A stretch of DNA of 64,000 nucleotides, taken from positions 62,001 to 126,000 of the forward strand of contig SADC01000156.1 in the NCBI GenBank assembly GCA_004194705.1, read 5' to 3'. The notes beneath the pieces are model-generated. The model worked only from the letters and a program-made list of their open reading frames with translations, did no database searches and was not told where the DNA came from. The position numbers and the translations under genes are program-made. Source of the DNA: Ditylenchus dipsaci. Taxonomy: Eukaryota > Nematoda > Chromadorea > Rhabditida > Anguinidae. Below, piece after piece: positions 58,101-64,000 of this stretch (positions are counted from its first letter, which is position 1; each line of letters opens with the position of its first letter).

Positions 58101-61100
58101 AATGGTACCACAATGGAAGACCATTGCCTGCCAGCAACAAAATCTCTTTCCGCAATGACTTTGGCTTGGTTACCCTCGATGTGCACTATGTTCTGGCCCA
58201 GGTAGGAGTGTTTTGTTTAGAAATGAGACTCGGTAACATTAAGTCTAATTCAAGTCGAGGGTTTTCGTTTTAGTGATTTTTTCACACGTAAAGAAATTGC
58301 TGAAAGGCAAACATTGATTTTTTAATTGCCTTGGTCATTTTGTTATTCTGAAAACACCAATAAAGAACATTCGAAAAGAACAGGGGACAAAGGGAACTTT
58401 TTCCAAAACACCAATCGTTCCCTCTCAGCAAATTCTTCACCGTTTTTACTCTAATAAGGCGGTTTCTTCACTAAAATCAATGTCTAAAATCCAGATGCTA
58501 CATGAAATCTAATTTTTTTTAGCTCGCAGCAAAAAAATTTTAAATCCAAGGAAAATTTAGAAGATTTCTTTGCTTCAAAAACTATGATTTGTTAAGGACA
58601 TTGGAGACTATCGCTGTGTAGCCACCAACAGCTATGGAGAGGACAGCACCGAAGGTCACCTGGATTGCCAGAAACGTCCCGGCCTACTGCTTGACCCCCA
58701 ACAAGAGGAATCCTGGCGTCGAATCCAAGAAATGGAAGCACCAAAAGCGGTGGCAGAAGCTGCAGAGCCAGCTCCCTTTGCCAAACCCCAATTTACCCAG
58801 CCACTACAAAGCTTGGCAGATGTGCCTGAAGGTCAGGTGGCTGTATTCCAAGGCCGAGTCATTCCAGTCAATGACCCCTCCATGCAGATCCAATGGTTTT
58901 TGAATGACACTCCACTGAAGCAGAGCAACAGGTTCACTATGAGTGAAGACTTCGGTCAAGTTATGCTGCGCATTAATGGTGTGGGAGTGCATGACTCTGG
59001 AGTATACTCGTGCAAAGCTGTTAACAAGGAGGGTGCTGCTATTACTAATGCATCTTTGTCAGTTATTGGTAAATTACTTTCTTTAAAAATACACAGTGCG
59101 GCAGAAAATTCGACCGATTTCAAGGAATAACTTTTTCCCTCAAGTTATATCAACGAGTCGTTTTTTTTTGCATTTTCTCCGATGCGGCGATTTTGTTTGG
59201 TATATAATGTAAAAAAATACTATTTGTACTTTTGCAGTAGTGGTTTTGCTATAGAAAACGATTGACTAAAACAGAATTAGAGATGGGCTCAAGAAAAAGT
59301 TATGGCCGTTTGAAATCGGCCGAATTTTTCGACGGACCGTGTATGCCAAATGGCAAAGAAACTTCTACAAAATTTCTCTATTTTCAGGAGAAGACAGTCT
59401 GCAACTGGACACTGCCCATCCTACTTCTCTCCAAAAGATTCAAGAACTGGAAGGTCTTGACAAGTTCCCTCACTTAGAATATCCCGAACAAGAATTCCAA
59501 AAACCAGTTTGGGTGCAGACCTTCCAAAATATCGATGTGGAAGACGACCAAACAGGTATTATTTTTTAAAAAATTCCGCTGATCTATATTGATACTAACT
59601 GCACCACTGCTATTTTAGGTCAGAATGTGCAACTACAAGGTCAATTAGAGCCAGTAGGAGACCCTACTCTCCAAATCGAGTGGTTCCTCAATGGAGTCCC
59701 CTTGCAAAATGCCAACCGTTTCCGCCAAGACAATAACTTTGGCCAAGTCACCCTGACTATTATTCATGTGTTGCCCCATGACTCTGGGGTGTACTCCTGC
59801 AGAGCATTCAACGAGCATGGAGAAGCAGTCACAAGCGCCACAGTAAAGGTGGCTGGCTATGAGTCCATCCTGCACGACACCATGCATCCGGTCTCCTGGG
59901 ACAGGATCCAGGAACTCGAGAGACCAGTCATCATTGAAGAGATCGAAGTGGTTGAAGAGAAAGAAAAACCCAGATTTTTGACTCAATTGAACTCTTTTGC
60001 TGACGTGGCAGAGGGAGAGCCCATTAGATTGGAGGCTACTTTCCAGCCAGCTAGAGACAATGACCTGAAAGCCAGCTGGGAATTCAACGGACATCCTTTG
60101 GGAGCTAGTCAGTTGATTAAAACCAGAGGAGAGTTGGGATGGGCTTGCCTGGACATCAATGGGGTCAACATGGACCACAACGGAGTGTACACACTCAAGA
60201 TAGTCAATAGTGAAGGAGAAGCTGCTTCTTCGGCTTCTGTCAAGGTGGCTGGCGTGGGAGATATTCTGGGTAAGTACGGGGAAAATATTTGAATTTCTGG
60301 CTAATGCAGGATGTCGCAAGTTTTTACAAATCGACTTGTTAGAAAATTTTCCGAAAAAAGATTTTTTGACTTGGTTTTAAATTTGGTTCACTTGTGATTT
60401 CGGTCATAGCCATTTTTATAAGTACACGTTAATCACTAGGGGTACCAATGCCAAACTCAAAATTTTTAATTTTGACGTTATTTATTCCAGAAAATGTTTG
60501 ACCGAAAACCGAAAATGTTAATCAATTTTTTCTTTTGAAAAAATGTCTATAAGAATCCATATTCTTTTCAGGAAACACTCAGCACGAAGAATCATGGCGA
60601 AGAATCCAGATACTAGAAGCTCCCAAAGAGAAATCACCCAGTCCACCTCCTGCAGTTTATGAAACCCCCTCTTTCCAAAAGCAAATTGACGATGTGGAGT
60701 GCAACGAAGGAGAACCTTCCAGATTTGAAGCCGCCTTCCTTCCTAACCAAGACCCCAAAGTGGTAGTCCAATGGGTTAGGAATGGTGTGCCTTTGGCACA
60801 TGGCTCCAAATACGCCATTTCCCAAGACTTTGGTTACTGCACTCTGGCTATTGGTTACACTTACCCAGAGGATGAGGGTGTCTACCAGTTGAGTGTTAGC
60901 AATGCTAATGGAGAGGCTGTCACCAGGTTAGTTCACTTTCCCGATAAAAATCGATCTTTAAACAAATGTGTAAGTAAATCAAAAAGCCAGAAACCATGAA
61001 ATTTCAGTCCAATAATTGAACTAACCAAAGCTCATCTATTTCAGTGCTACCCTTAAGTGCCATCCCCTAGACTCTATTCTGGGAGATGTCCAGCACGAAG

Positions 61101-64000
61101 AATCCTGGCGGAGAATCCAAGAAATCGAGGCACCCAAGCCAGAAGCACCTGAGGCGGAGCCTGCTCCTAAACAACCGCCCAAGTTCACAACTCAAATCCA
61201 AAGTGTAGGTGACCTGGTGGAAGGTCAGCCCGCCCACTTCGAGACCACTGTAGAACCAATCGACGATCCTGACCTTAAAATCCAGTGGTATCTGAATGGA
61301 GCTCCTGTATCAGCCTCTTCCAGAGTCAAGCTTATCAGCGACTTTGGTTGGGTCATCCTGAACATTAACGACACTGAGCAAAGAGACACAGGTGAGTGGT
61401 CCTGTGTGGCCACCAACTCCGTAGGAGAAGCCACCACATCCACCACTCTAAACGTAGCTGGACGGGAGAATCTGCTACTAGATCCCATCCAAGCTCAAAG
61501 TCTGGCTAGAATTCAAGAAATTGAGGCACCTAAACCATTGCCTGAAGAAGCACCAGCGGTGGAGTATGAAGCGCCCAAGATCACTGTTCAGCTGACACCC
61601 CCAGCTGGAGATGTGGAAGAGGGAGATAGCGCTCATCTGGTGGCTCAATTCACTCCAGTGGCTGATCCCAAACTGAAAGTAGAGTGGTACTTGAATGGTC
61701 AACAGATCAACCACTCCAACCGCTACAAAATGGTCAACGACTTTGGATTCGCCATCCTCGATATTTTGTACCTGTTGGCTCATGACTCTGGAGAGTTTAC
61801 AGTAAAAGTGAGCAATGAAGCTGGTGAGGCATCAACCTCTGTCAACTTGGAAGTCATCAAAAAAGATGGTCTGATGTTGCAACCACAGAGTGAGACTAAA
61901 GCCAAAGCTGTGCAAGATCTAGAAGAATATCTAAACCGAAGACCAGAGGAGGTGGACCTGGCCAAAGAGGAAAGAATGCCCGTGTTTGTGGAGCCTTTGT
62001 CAGCTCCAGTGGACTGTGAAAGTGGAGACAGAGCTCATTTCACAGCTAGATATGAGCCAGTGGATGATAACCAACTCCAAGTCAAGTGGTTCTTGAATAA
62101 TCGCCCCTTGTTGACCGGCTCTCGAGTCAAAACAATTAATGAGTTCGGATATGTGGTTCTGGAAATTTCACCAGTTTATCCGGAGTAAGTTATTTTTGTC
62201 CCAAATATTTCTCAAAGTACATTAATAATTCTTGTTGCCTGTTTCAGAGACTCTGGCGATTACGTCTGCAAAGCCATCAATGCAGTGGGTGAAGCTGTGA
62301 CCACAACTTCCCTGACCTGCACTCCCAAAGAAGGCATCATCCACACTTCGCAACTGCCAGAGAGCATGAGTGGAGCACAAGCCAAGATACACGAACTAGA
62401 GACCAGAAGACCACTACCAGAAGACAAACCAGATGCAGAACACGGTCCACCTACCTTCGTCACTCAATTGCCGGTAATATCGTTTTTAGACTATAACCCT
62501 TTTGTCTTCGAAAACTGAAAATGTAACCCAACTTAACAATTAATTTGCAGAGCTTGCCGCAGCTGCGTGAAGGAGCAGCTATTCATCTGGATGCCCAGCT
62601 GAAACCAGTTGGTGACCCCAAACTAGTGGTGGAGTGGTTCCATGATGGTCAACCAGTGCGCAACACCAACAGAATGAGGGCAACCCATGACTTCGGGTTG
62701 TGGTGCTGCAGCTATTGCCGGCCGAACCACAGGATACTGGCACTTGGGTGTGCAGAGCTACCAATGCTCAGGGTCAGGCTGAGACTTCTTGCCAGATTGA
62801 GGTTAGCTTGAGGTAACCTTATCAAATAATCTAAATCTGATTGCAGGTGGTTGGAGATAGTGGCGTATCTTACGAATGGGTATCTCCAGGAGAACGCCGA
62901 GAGAGAATCGACGAGCTGGAAGAATGGATCAATCGACCCAAGGACGAATTGATGGAAGCAGCTGCTGAATTTGAAGCTCCTCGCTTCACTGAGCAATTAG
63001 CGGACTTGGGAGAGGTGGGTGTTGATTCTGTTTACAAGTTTGAAACTAATGGAAGTCTGGTTTTAGTTAGGAGAGACAGAAGCGACCTCATTCATGTGTG
63101 TGCTAGAACCCATCGGAGACCCATCGATGCACATTGAATGGCAACATGATGGACATCCCATTCCCTACTCTAATAGAATTCAAATGAGCAATGATTTCGG
63201 TGTTTTGACACTGACTATCAAGCACCTAATCACTCAAGATTCTGGAGAATACCAGTAAGTGCATTTATTTATAAATATTTTAAAAGTAAAAAAAATAGTG
63301 GGGTGATGGCCGAGTACATGGTGGTTATATGGTGGAATATGGCCGAGCCATTTAAAAATTTCTCGCCATTCGAAAAACACTTCTACTTAGTGATTTTCGC
63401 AGATTTCCTAATTGTGAAATTCATTGTAGGAATGTGATAGGGGTTCCAGGTTTTCGGCCATGTGGGCAATTTTAAATTTCAATTTGAAGTCTATTTGTCC
63501 AACCCTAAATGATACTGAAGTCATCTAAATTCAGATGCATTGCCCGGAACTCCAAAGGTGAAGCTGTTACCTCAGGCAAAGTTCTCGTGCAATCCCTGAT
63601 TGAGGTAGAGACTCCGCAAATTATACAGCCACTGCTGGACAACATTGATGCTCAGGTAGAATGATCCCACCATTCCAAAAACAACTCACTTTTTTCTATT
63701 ACAGGAAGGTGAATCAGTGCACCTGGAGTGCCGTGTAGCCCCCATTAATGACCCCAAGCTAACAGTTAGCTGGTTGAGGAACGGGGCTCCCCTGGCAGAT
63801 GCTTCTCGCTTCAAGCAAAACTTTGAATTTGGCTTTGTCACCCTCGACATTTTGTATGCTTACCCTGAGGACAATGGCGACTATGAGTTAGTGGTCACCA
63901 ATGACAAGGGCCAAGCCTCGACTAAAGCCCACATTGTTGTACTGGGCAAACCATCTCTAGAGTTTGCACCCCAAGCACCAGGTTCCAATGTTGACAATCT
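34071..64000 (+). CDS. sls/ketn-1: Kettin / Sallimus-type giant muscle protein, N-terminal half (runs off the window)
   Basis: Kettin is an actin-binding modular Ig protein that links thin filaments to alpha-actinin at the insect Z-disc or nematode dense body. The order here is N-terminal Ig domains (34.07-38.59 kb), a Gln-rich coiled coil (43.94-44.59), Pro/Gln linkers with one more Ig (46.15-47.92), two mini-exons, then about 23 kettin modules from 48.41 kb to the window edge. Each module has an Ig core (EGxxxHxExxxxPxNDPxLxVEWxxNGxPL, then FGxVxLxIxxxxxxDSGxYTC) and a linker of the type [20 protein letters not shown] count about 45 exons, most split within the Ig core. Introns are often 35-80 nt but some are 1-5 kb and filled with transposons. 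At least eleven one-base frame changes beside homopolymers interrupt exons. The start codon and 3' half are outside what I can see. Confidence 0.93.
34640..35010. repeat. GC-rich GGCACC minisatellite in a kettin intron
   Basis: Irregular units of about 35 bp with CGGCACCAGCTCACGGCAC and GAAAATTTCGGCACC alternate, in places inverted (GTGCCGTGAGCTGCCGGTGC). The strong GC content contrasts with the AT-rich intron. Confidence 0.7.
35448..35849 (+). CDS. sls/ketn-1: Kettin exons: end of Ig 1, start of Ig 2
   Basis: Exon 35448 to about 35618 gives [20 protein letters not shown] and [10 protein letters not shown], the F strand of the first Ig. Exon 35673-35849 gives [20 protein letters not shown] and [19 protein letters not shown], the start of the next. 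The donor of the first exon is uncertain. Confidence 0.75.
36188..36420. mobile_element. Partial foldback related to the mariner-ended element at 56.9 kb
   Basis: TTGATATATGGCTTTTTGAA and CCAAAATCCAAGCTTTCCTA are mirrored inside, and TTTTGTAGATTTCGAGCTGC closes the right side. The same core appears at 57.2-57.45 kb. Mariner-type ends are missing here. Confidence 0.7.
36843..37304 (+). CDS. sls/ketn-1: Kettin exons: end of Ig 2 and charged linker
   Basis: Exon 36843-36972 reads [20 protein letters not shown] then, one base out of frame near 36916, [19 protein letters not shown] 48 nt intron follows. Exon 37021-37304 reads [20 protein letters not shown] and a Gln-rich tail. A frame change near 37235 leads to [20 protein letters not shown]. 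Confidence 0.8.
38218..38587 (+). CDS. sls/ketn-1: Kettin exons: Ig 3
   Basis: Exon 38218-38382 gives [20 protein letters not shown] and [14 protein letters not shown] 47 nt intron (38383-38429) follows. Exon 38430-38587 gives [13 protein letters not shown] and, after a frame change near 38485, [20 protein letters not shown] then [14 protein letters not shown]. Confidence 0.85.
40004..40661. mobile_element. Long-arm foldback element, 658 bp
   Basis: ACAACGGAACCGTTCGAACT is mirrored by GTTCGAACGGTTTCCTTGT. The arms continue through TCTGATGCGTTCAT, GTCCTGGCGGCGGACAGAGA and GAAAGTCGAAAA for over 150 bp. No transposase. Confidence 0.82.
41740..41985. repeat. Inverted repeat with TACTTTTGTCGTTGACACCC arms
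   Basis: TTGGTACTTTTGTCGTTGAC at 41778 is mirrored by GTCAACGACAAAAGTACCAA at about 41960, with CCTTTGATTTTTT/AAAAAATCAAAGG also paired further out. Confidence 0.7.
42738..43160. mobile_element. Tigger/pogo-like foldback MITE, 423 bp
   Basis: CAGTCAACCCTCGATTCAGC is mirrored by GACGTTAAATAGAGGCTGACTG-type sequence, flanked by TA. The arms share GATCGGCAAAATTAGAATCC with the 21.1 kb element. Confidence 0.82.
43942..44594 (+). CDS. sls/ketn-1: Kettin exon: Gln-rich coiled-coil region
   Basis: It begins [20 protein letters not shown] and runs into long Gln/Arg/Glu heptad-like sequence ([20 protein letters not shown] and similar) with one poly-Gln run. A one-base loss in AAAAAGGG near 44246 breaks the frame; it is open on both sides. 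The length and charge pattern predict a long helix or coiled coil between Ig blocks. The donor is at 44595. Confidence 0.8.
44782..45016. mobile_element. TTAA-type MITE, sister of 23557-23796
   Basis: GGATTTTTCAACTTGGTTTC and its inverted partner GAAATCAAGTTAAAAAATC are the same inner arms as the 23.6 kb copy. The ends are AAAGGGCC/GGCCCTTTAAA. Confidence 0.65.
45432..46044. mobile_element. Nested foldback: outer palindrome holding two other elements
   Basis: The outer arms AAACTTGAGGCTGCTTATAA and GAGGGGAAAAGCCATTTA are mirrored by TAAATGGCTTTTCCCCCTC and GCCGCCCCAAGTTTTTTA. Inside lie a tRNA-like palindrome (45505-45785) and the GCGCGCAGCGG element (about 45797-45990). Confidence 0.7.
45505..45785. 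mobile_element. tRNA-like palindromic element, third copy, best preserved
   Basis: The left arm gives GTGGCTTCGGTGGCGCAGTG (box A-like) and ACAGGTTCGATCCCGCATG (box B-like); the 3' end GCGTCCAC can pair with the 5' GTGGCT. The right arm repeats the box A-like part inverted: CACTGCGCCACCGAGGTCAC. The middle carries GGGTAATTTGGGTCGCTGAT. Confidence 0.72.
46151..46445 (+). CDS. sls/ketn-1: Kettin exons: Gln-rich linker
   Basis: Exon 46151-46210 reads [19 protein letters not shown]. After a 49 nt intron, exon 46260-46445 reads [20 protein letters not shown] then a Gln-rich tail ending [16 protein letters not shown]. There is no Ig signature. Confidence 0.65.
46446..47363. other. Kettin intron, no exon seen
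   Basis: AT-rich. It contains a single-ended copy of the AACAGGGGGGACCAAGACAT repeat at about 46.95 kb. Nothing else was recognised. Confidence 0.6.
47364..47917 (+). CDS. sls/ketn-1: Kettin exons: Pro/Gln linker and Ig 4
   Basis: Exon 47364-47517 is a low-complexity linker ([20 protein letters not shown]). Exon 47625-47783 reads [20 protein letters not shown] and [15 protein letters not shown]. After a 50 nt intron, exon 47834-47917 reads [20 protein letters not shown]. Together they make an I-set Ig domain. Confidence 0.82.
48168..48342 (+). CDS. sls/ketn-1: Kettin mini-exons before the module array
   Basis: An 18 nt candidate exon (48168-48185, QSKTT) and an 85 nt exon (48258-48342, [20 protein letters not shown]) both start after ATTTCAG and share a CCAAA(G)(C)NAAA pattern. 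The first is small enough to be doubtful. Confidence 0.5.
48409..48871 (+). CDS. sls/ketn-1: Kettin module 1
   Basis: Exon 48409-48643 ends in the middle of the Ig core ([20 protein letters not shown] ... NEFGYA). Exon 48766-48871 continues [20 protein letters not shown]. The intron falls after FGYA, a position reused in other modules. Confidence 0.88.
48927..49857 (+). CDS. sls/ketn-1: Kettin modules 2 and 3
   Basis: Exon 48927-49169 holds the first half of module 2 ([20 protein letters not shown]). Exon 49262-49857 completes it ([18 protein letters not shown]) and contains all of module 3 ([38 protein letters not shown]) plus the linker [20 protein letters not shown]. Confidence 0.92.
49907..50332 (+). 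CDS. sls/ketn-1: Kettin module 4
   Basis: Exon 49907-50115 has [21 protein letters not shown] 47 nt intron (50116-50162) follows. Exon 50163-50332 has [20 protein letters not shown] and the linker [11 protein letters not shown]. Confidence 0.92.
50448..50968 (+). CDS. sls/ketn-1: Kettin module 5
   Basis: Exon 50448-50595 starts with the linker [20 protein letters not shown]. It loses one base in TTTTTGG near 50535. It ends at a GC donor (AAGGCAAGT), giving a 49 nt GC-AG intron. Exon 50645-50968 has [20 protein letters not shown] and the linker [20 protein letters not shown]. Confidence 0.9.
51160..51499 (+). CDS. sls/ketn-1: Kettin module 6
   Basis: Exon 51160-51307 has [20 protein letters not shown]. 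Exon 51343-51499 has [20 protein letters not shown] and [19 protein letters not shown]. The 35 nt intron between them does not keep the frame exactly as written, so a base may be missing at the junction. Confidence 0.88.
51881..52923. mobile_element. Tigger-ended 1,043 bp element with LTR/promoter-like cargo, in a kettin intron
   Basis: CAGTCAACTCTCAATACAGC is mirrored by ACTATATCGAGAGTTGACTG, with TA on both sides. Inside, 52.2-52.9 kb is not foldback: it has a TATA box (GGGGGTATATAAACTCG at about 52312), a run of retrotransposon-LTR-like sequence and AATAAA sites (52524, 52740). Confidence 0.7.
52312..52330 (+). promoter_or_regulatory. TATA-box-like promoter inside the Tigger-ended element
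   Basis: GGGGGTATATAAACTCGCC is followed about 25-30 bp later by a CTTATTTTTCTTCAATCTC stretch that could hold an initiator. It points in the same direction as the kettin gene. Confidence 0.4.
53629..54360 (+). CDS. sls/ketn-1: Kettin modules 7 and 8 (first part)
   Basis: Exon 53629-53737 is a linker ([20 protein letters not shown]) with a frame change near 53703. Exon 53802-53911 begins APFFTKPLV and has a second change in GGAGGGC near 53830. Exon 53962-54360 gives [20 protein letters not shown], the linker [20 protein letters not shown], and the start of module 8. Confidence 0.88.
54677..55314 (+). CDS. sls/ketn-1: Kettin modules 8 (end) and 9
   Basis: Exon 54677-54821 has [20 protein letters not shown]. 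Exon 54880-55314 has the linker [20 protein letters not shown] and a full Ig: [20 protein letters not shown], then [20 protein letters not shown]. No frameshift. Confidence 0.93.
55655..56207 (+). CDS. sls/ketn-1: Kettin module 10 and start of 11
   Basis: The linker [20 protein letters not shown] leads to [20 protein letters not shown]. One base is missing in ACGGGAGG near 55970, after which [19 protein letters not shown] continues in another frame. A second linker, [20 protein letters not shown], opens module 11. Confidence 0.9.
56256..56880 (+). CDS. sls/ketn-1: Kettin modules 11 and 12 (first half)
   Basis: Exon 56256-56313 is [19 protein letters not shown]. Exon 56392-56880 completes module 11 ([20 protein letters not shown]) and starts module 12 ([20 protein letters not shown]). 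Frame changes occur at CCCTGTCC (about 56420) and CCCCCGATTTG (about 56690). Confidence 0.9.
56914..57727. mobile_element. Mariner-ended foldback, 814 bp, in a kettin intron
   Basis: TTAGGTTGGTGCATAAGTTT is mirrored by AAACTTATGCACCAACCTAA with TA on each side. TTAGGTTGGTGC is the classic mariner terminus. The two arms of about 400 bp are near-perfect inverted copies. No transposase is present. It splits module 12 between DIAHT and VASDAGQYS. Confidence 0.92.
57797..58201 (+). CDS. sls/ketn-1: Kettin modules 12 (end) and 13 (first part)
   Basis: [20 protein letters not shown] completes module 12. The linker [20 protein letters not shown] and [20 protein letters not shown] start module 13, which breaks after LDVHYVLAQ. 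No frameshift. Confidence 0.92.
58597..59068 (+). CDS. sls/ketn-1: Kettin modules 13 (end) and 14
   Basis: [20 protein letters not shown] ends module 13. The linker [20 protein letters not shown] precedes module 14 ([20 protein letters not shown], then [15 protein letters not shown]). The exon is open throughout. Confidence 0.92.
59388..60269 (+). CDS. sls/ketn-1: Kettin modules 15 and 16
   Basis: Exon 59388-59555 is a linker, [20 protein letters not shown]. Exon 59619-60269 holds the module 15 core ([20 protein letters not shown]) and all of module 16 ([20 protein letters not shown], then [20 protein letters not shown]). Module 16 has Ser-Trp in place of the usual Glu-Trp, and lacks the Asp-Ser-Gly before Tyr. 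Confidence 0.92.
60572..60926 (+). CDS. sls/ketn-1: Kettin module 17
   Basis: [20 protein letters not shown] is the linker. The Ig core is [20 protein letters not shown], then [20 protein letters not shown]. The usual Cys of the F strand is replaced (VYQLSVS) and a Cys appears earlier, in FGYC. Confidence 0.9.
61045..62184 (+). CDS. sls/ketn-1: Kettin modules 18, 19 and 20 (first part)
   Basis: This is the longest exon, 1,140 nt, in one frame. Linkers are [40 protein letters not shown] and [20 protein letters not shown]. Cores are [40 protein letters not shown] and [20 protein letters not shown]. Confidence 0.95.
62248..62801 (+). CDS. sls/ketn-1: Kettin modules 20 (end) and 21
   Basis: Exon 62248-62473 has [20 protein letters not shown] and the linker [20 protein letters not shown]. 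Exon 62551-62801 has [20 protein letters not shown] and, after a one-base loss in CGGGTTG near 62696, [20 protein letters not shown]. Confidence 0.9.
62847..63254 (+). CDS. sls/ketn-1: Kettin module 22
   Basis: Exon 62847-63014 is a variant linker, [20 protein letters not shown]. Exon 63067-63254 reads [20 protein letters not shown] and [20 protein letters not shown]. Confidence 0.88.
63535..64000 (+). CDS. sls/ketn-1: Kettin module 22 (end) and 23, truncated by the window edge
   Basis: Exon 63535-63655 reads [20 protein letters not shown]. Exon 63705 onward has [20 protein letters not shown] and [20 protein letters not shown], and is still open at 64000. Confidence 0.92.

Noticed and set aside
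59645..60319. A 224-residue minus-strand ORF
   Set aside because: It is antisense to kettin modules 15-16, where codon bias leaves the complement open; it has no recognisable domain.

Overview
This is a eukaryotic nuclear window from an ecdysozoan invertebrate (nematode or arthropod). The evidence is spliced genes with GT-AG introns, many of them only 43-53 nt long, AT-rich non-coding DNA full of foldback transposons, and a large kettin-type muscle gene, a family known from arthropods and nematodes. The very short introns lean towards a nematode, but the sequence alone does not settle this.

Layout. 748-6526 (-): peptide O-xylosyltransferase, a membrane-anchored Golgi enzyme with a WSC domain. 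7274-8243 (+): V-ATPase proteolipid c'', complete and intact. 8.3-12.3 kb: repeats around a small unrecognised spliced gene at 10.5 kb. 12.6-13.15 kb (-): an unrecognised gene. 14.7-16.0 kb: a hAT-like element with GC-richer cargo. 17.7-19.3 kb (+): a bHLH-PAS transcription factor of the single-minded/trachealess class. 20.6-23.2 kb (-): a short-chain dehydrogenase. 24.4-25.1 kb: a tandem array of exon-like GGYP cassettes. 25.9-27.8 kb (+): an F-box-like gene broken up by transposons. 28-33.5 kb: a dense mobile-element zone.

34.07-64.0 kb (+): the N-terminal half of a kettin/Sallimus gene, running off the right end. It starts with ordinary Ig domains, then a Gln-rich coiled coil and Pro/Gln linkers, then about 23 kettin modules (an Ig domain plus a linker of about 35 residues). 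The product would run along thin filaments near the Z-disc or dense body of striated muscle. The other genes are unrelated in function; there is no operon logic.

Two themes dominate. First, there is an unusual density of long inverted-repeat (foldback) elements from many superfamilies, with readable target-site duplications: 8 bp hAT, TA mariner/Tigger, TTAA piggyBac-like and a 5 bp LTR type. Some are palindromes with tRNA-like sequence at both ends. Second, many conserved exons carry single-base frameshifts next to homopolymers, which looks like uncorrected long-read error rather than biology. Exon coordinates below were read by eye from splice consensus and reading frame; they are good to a few bases where a junction is clear.
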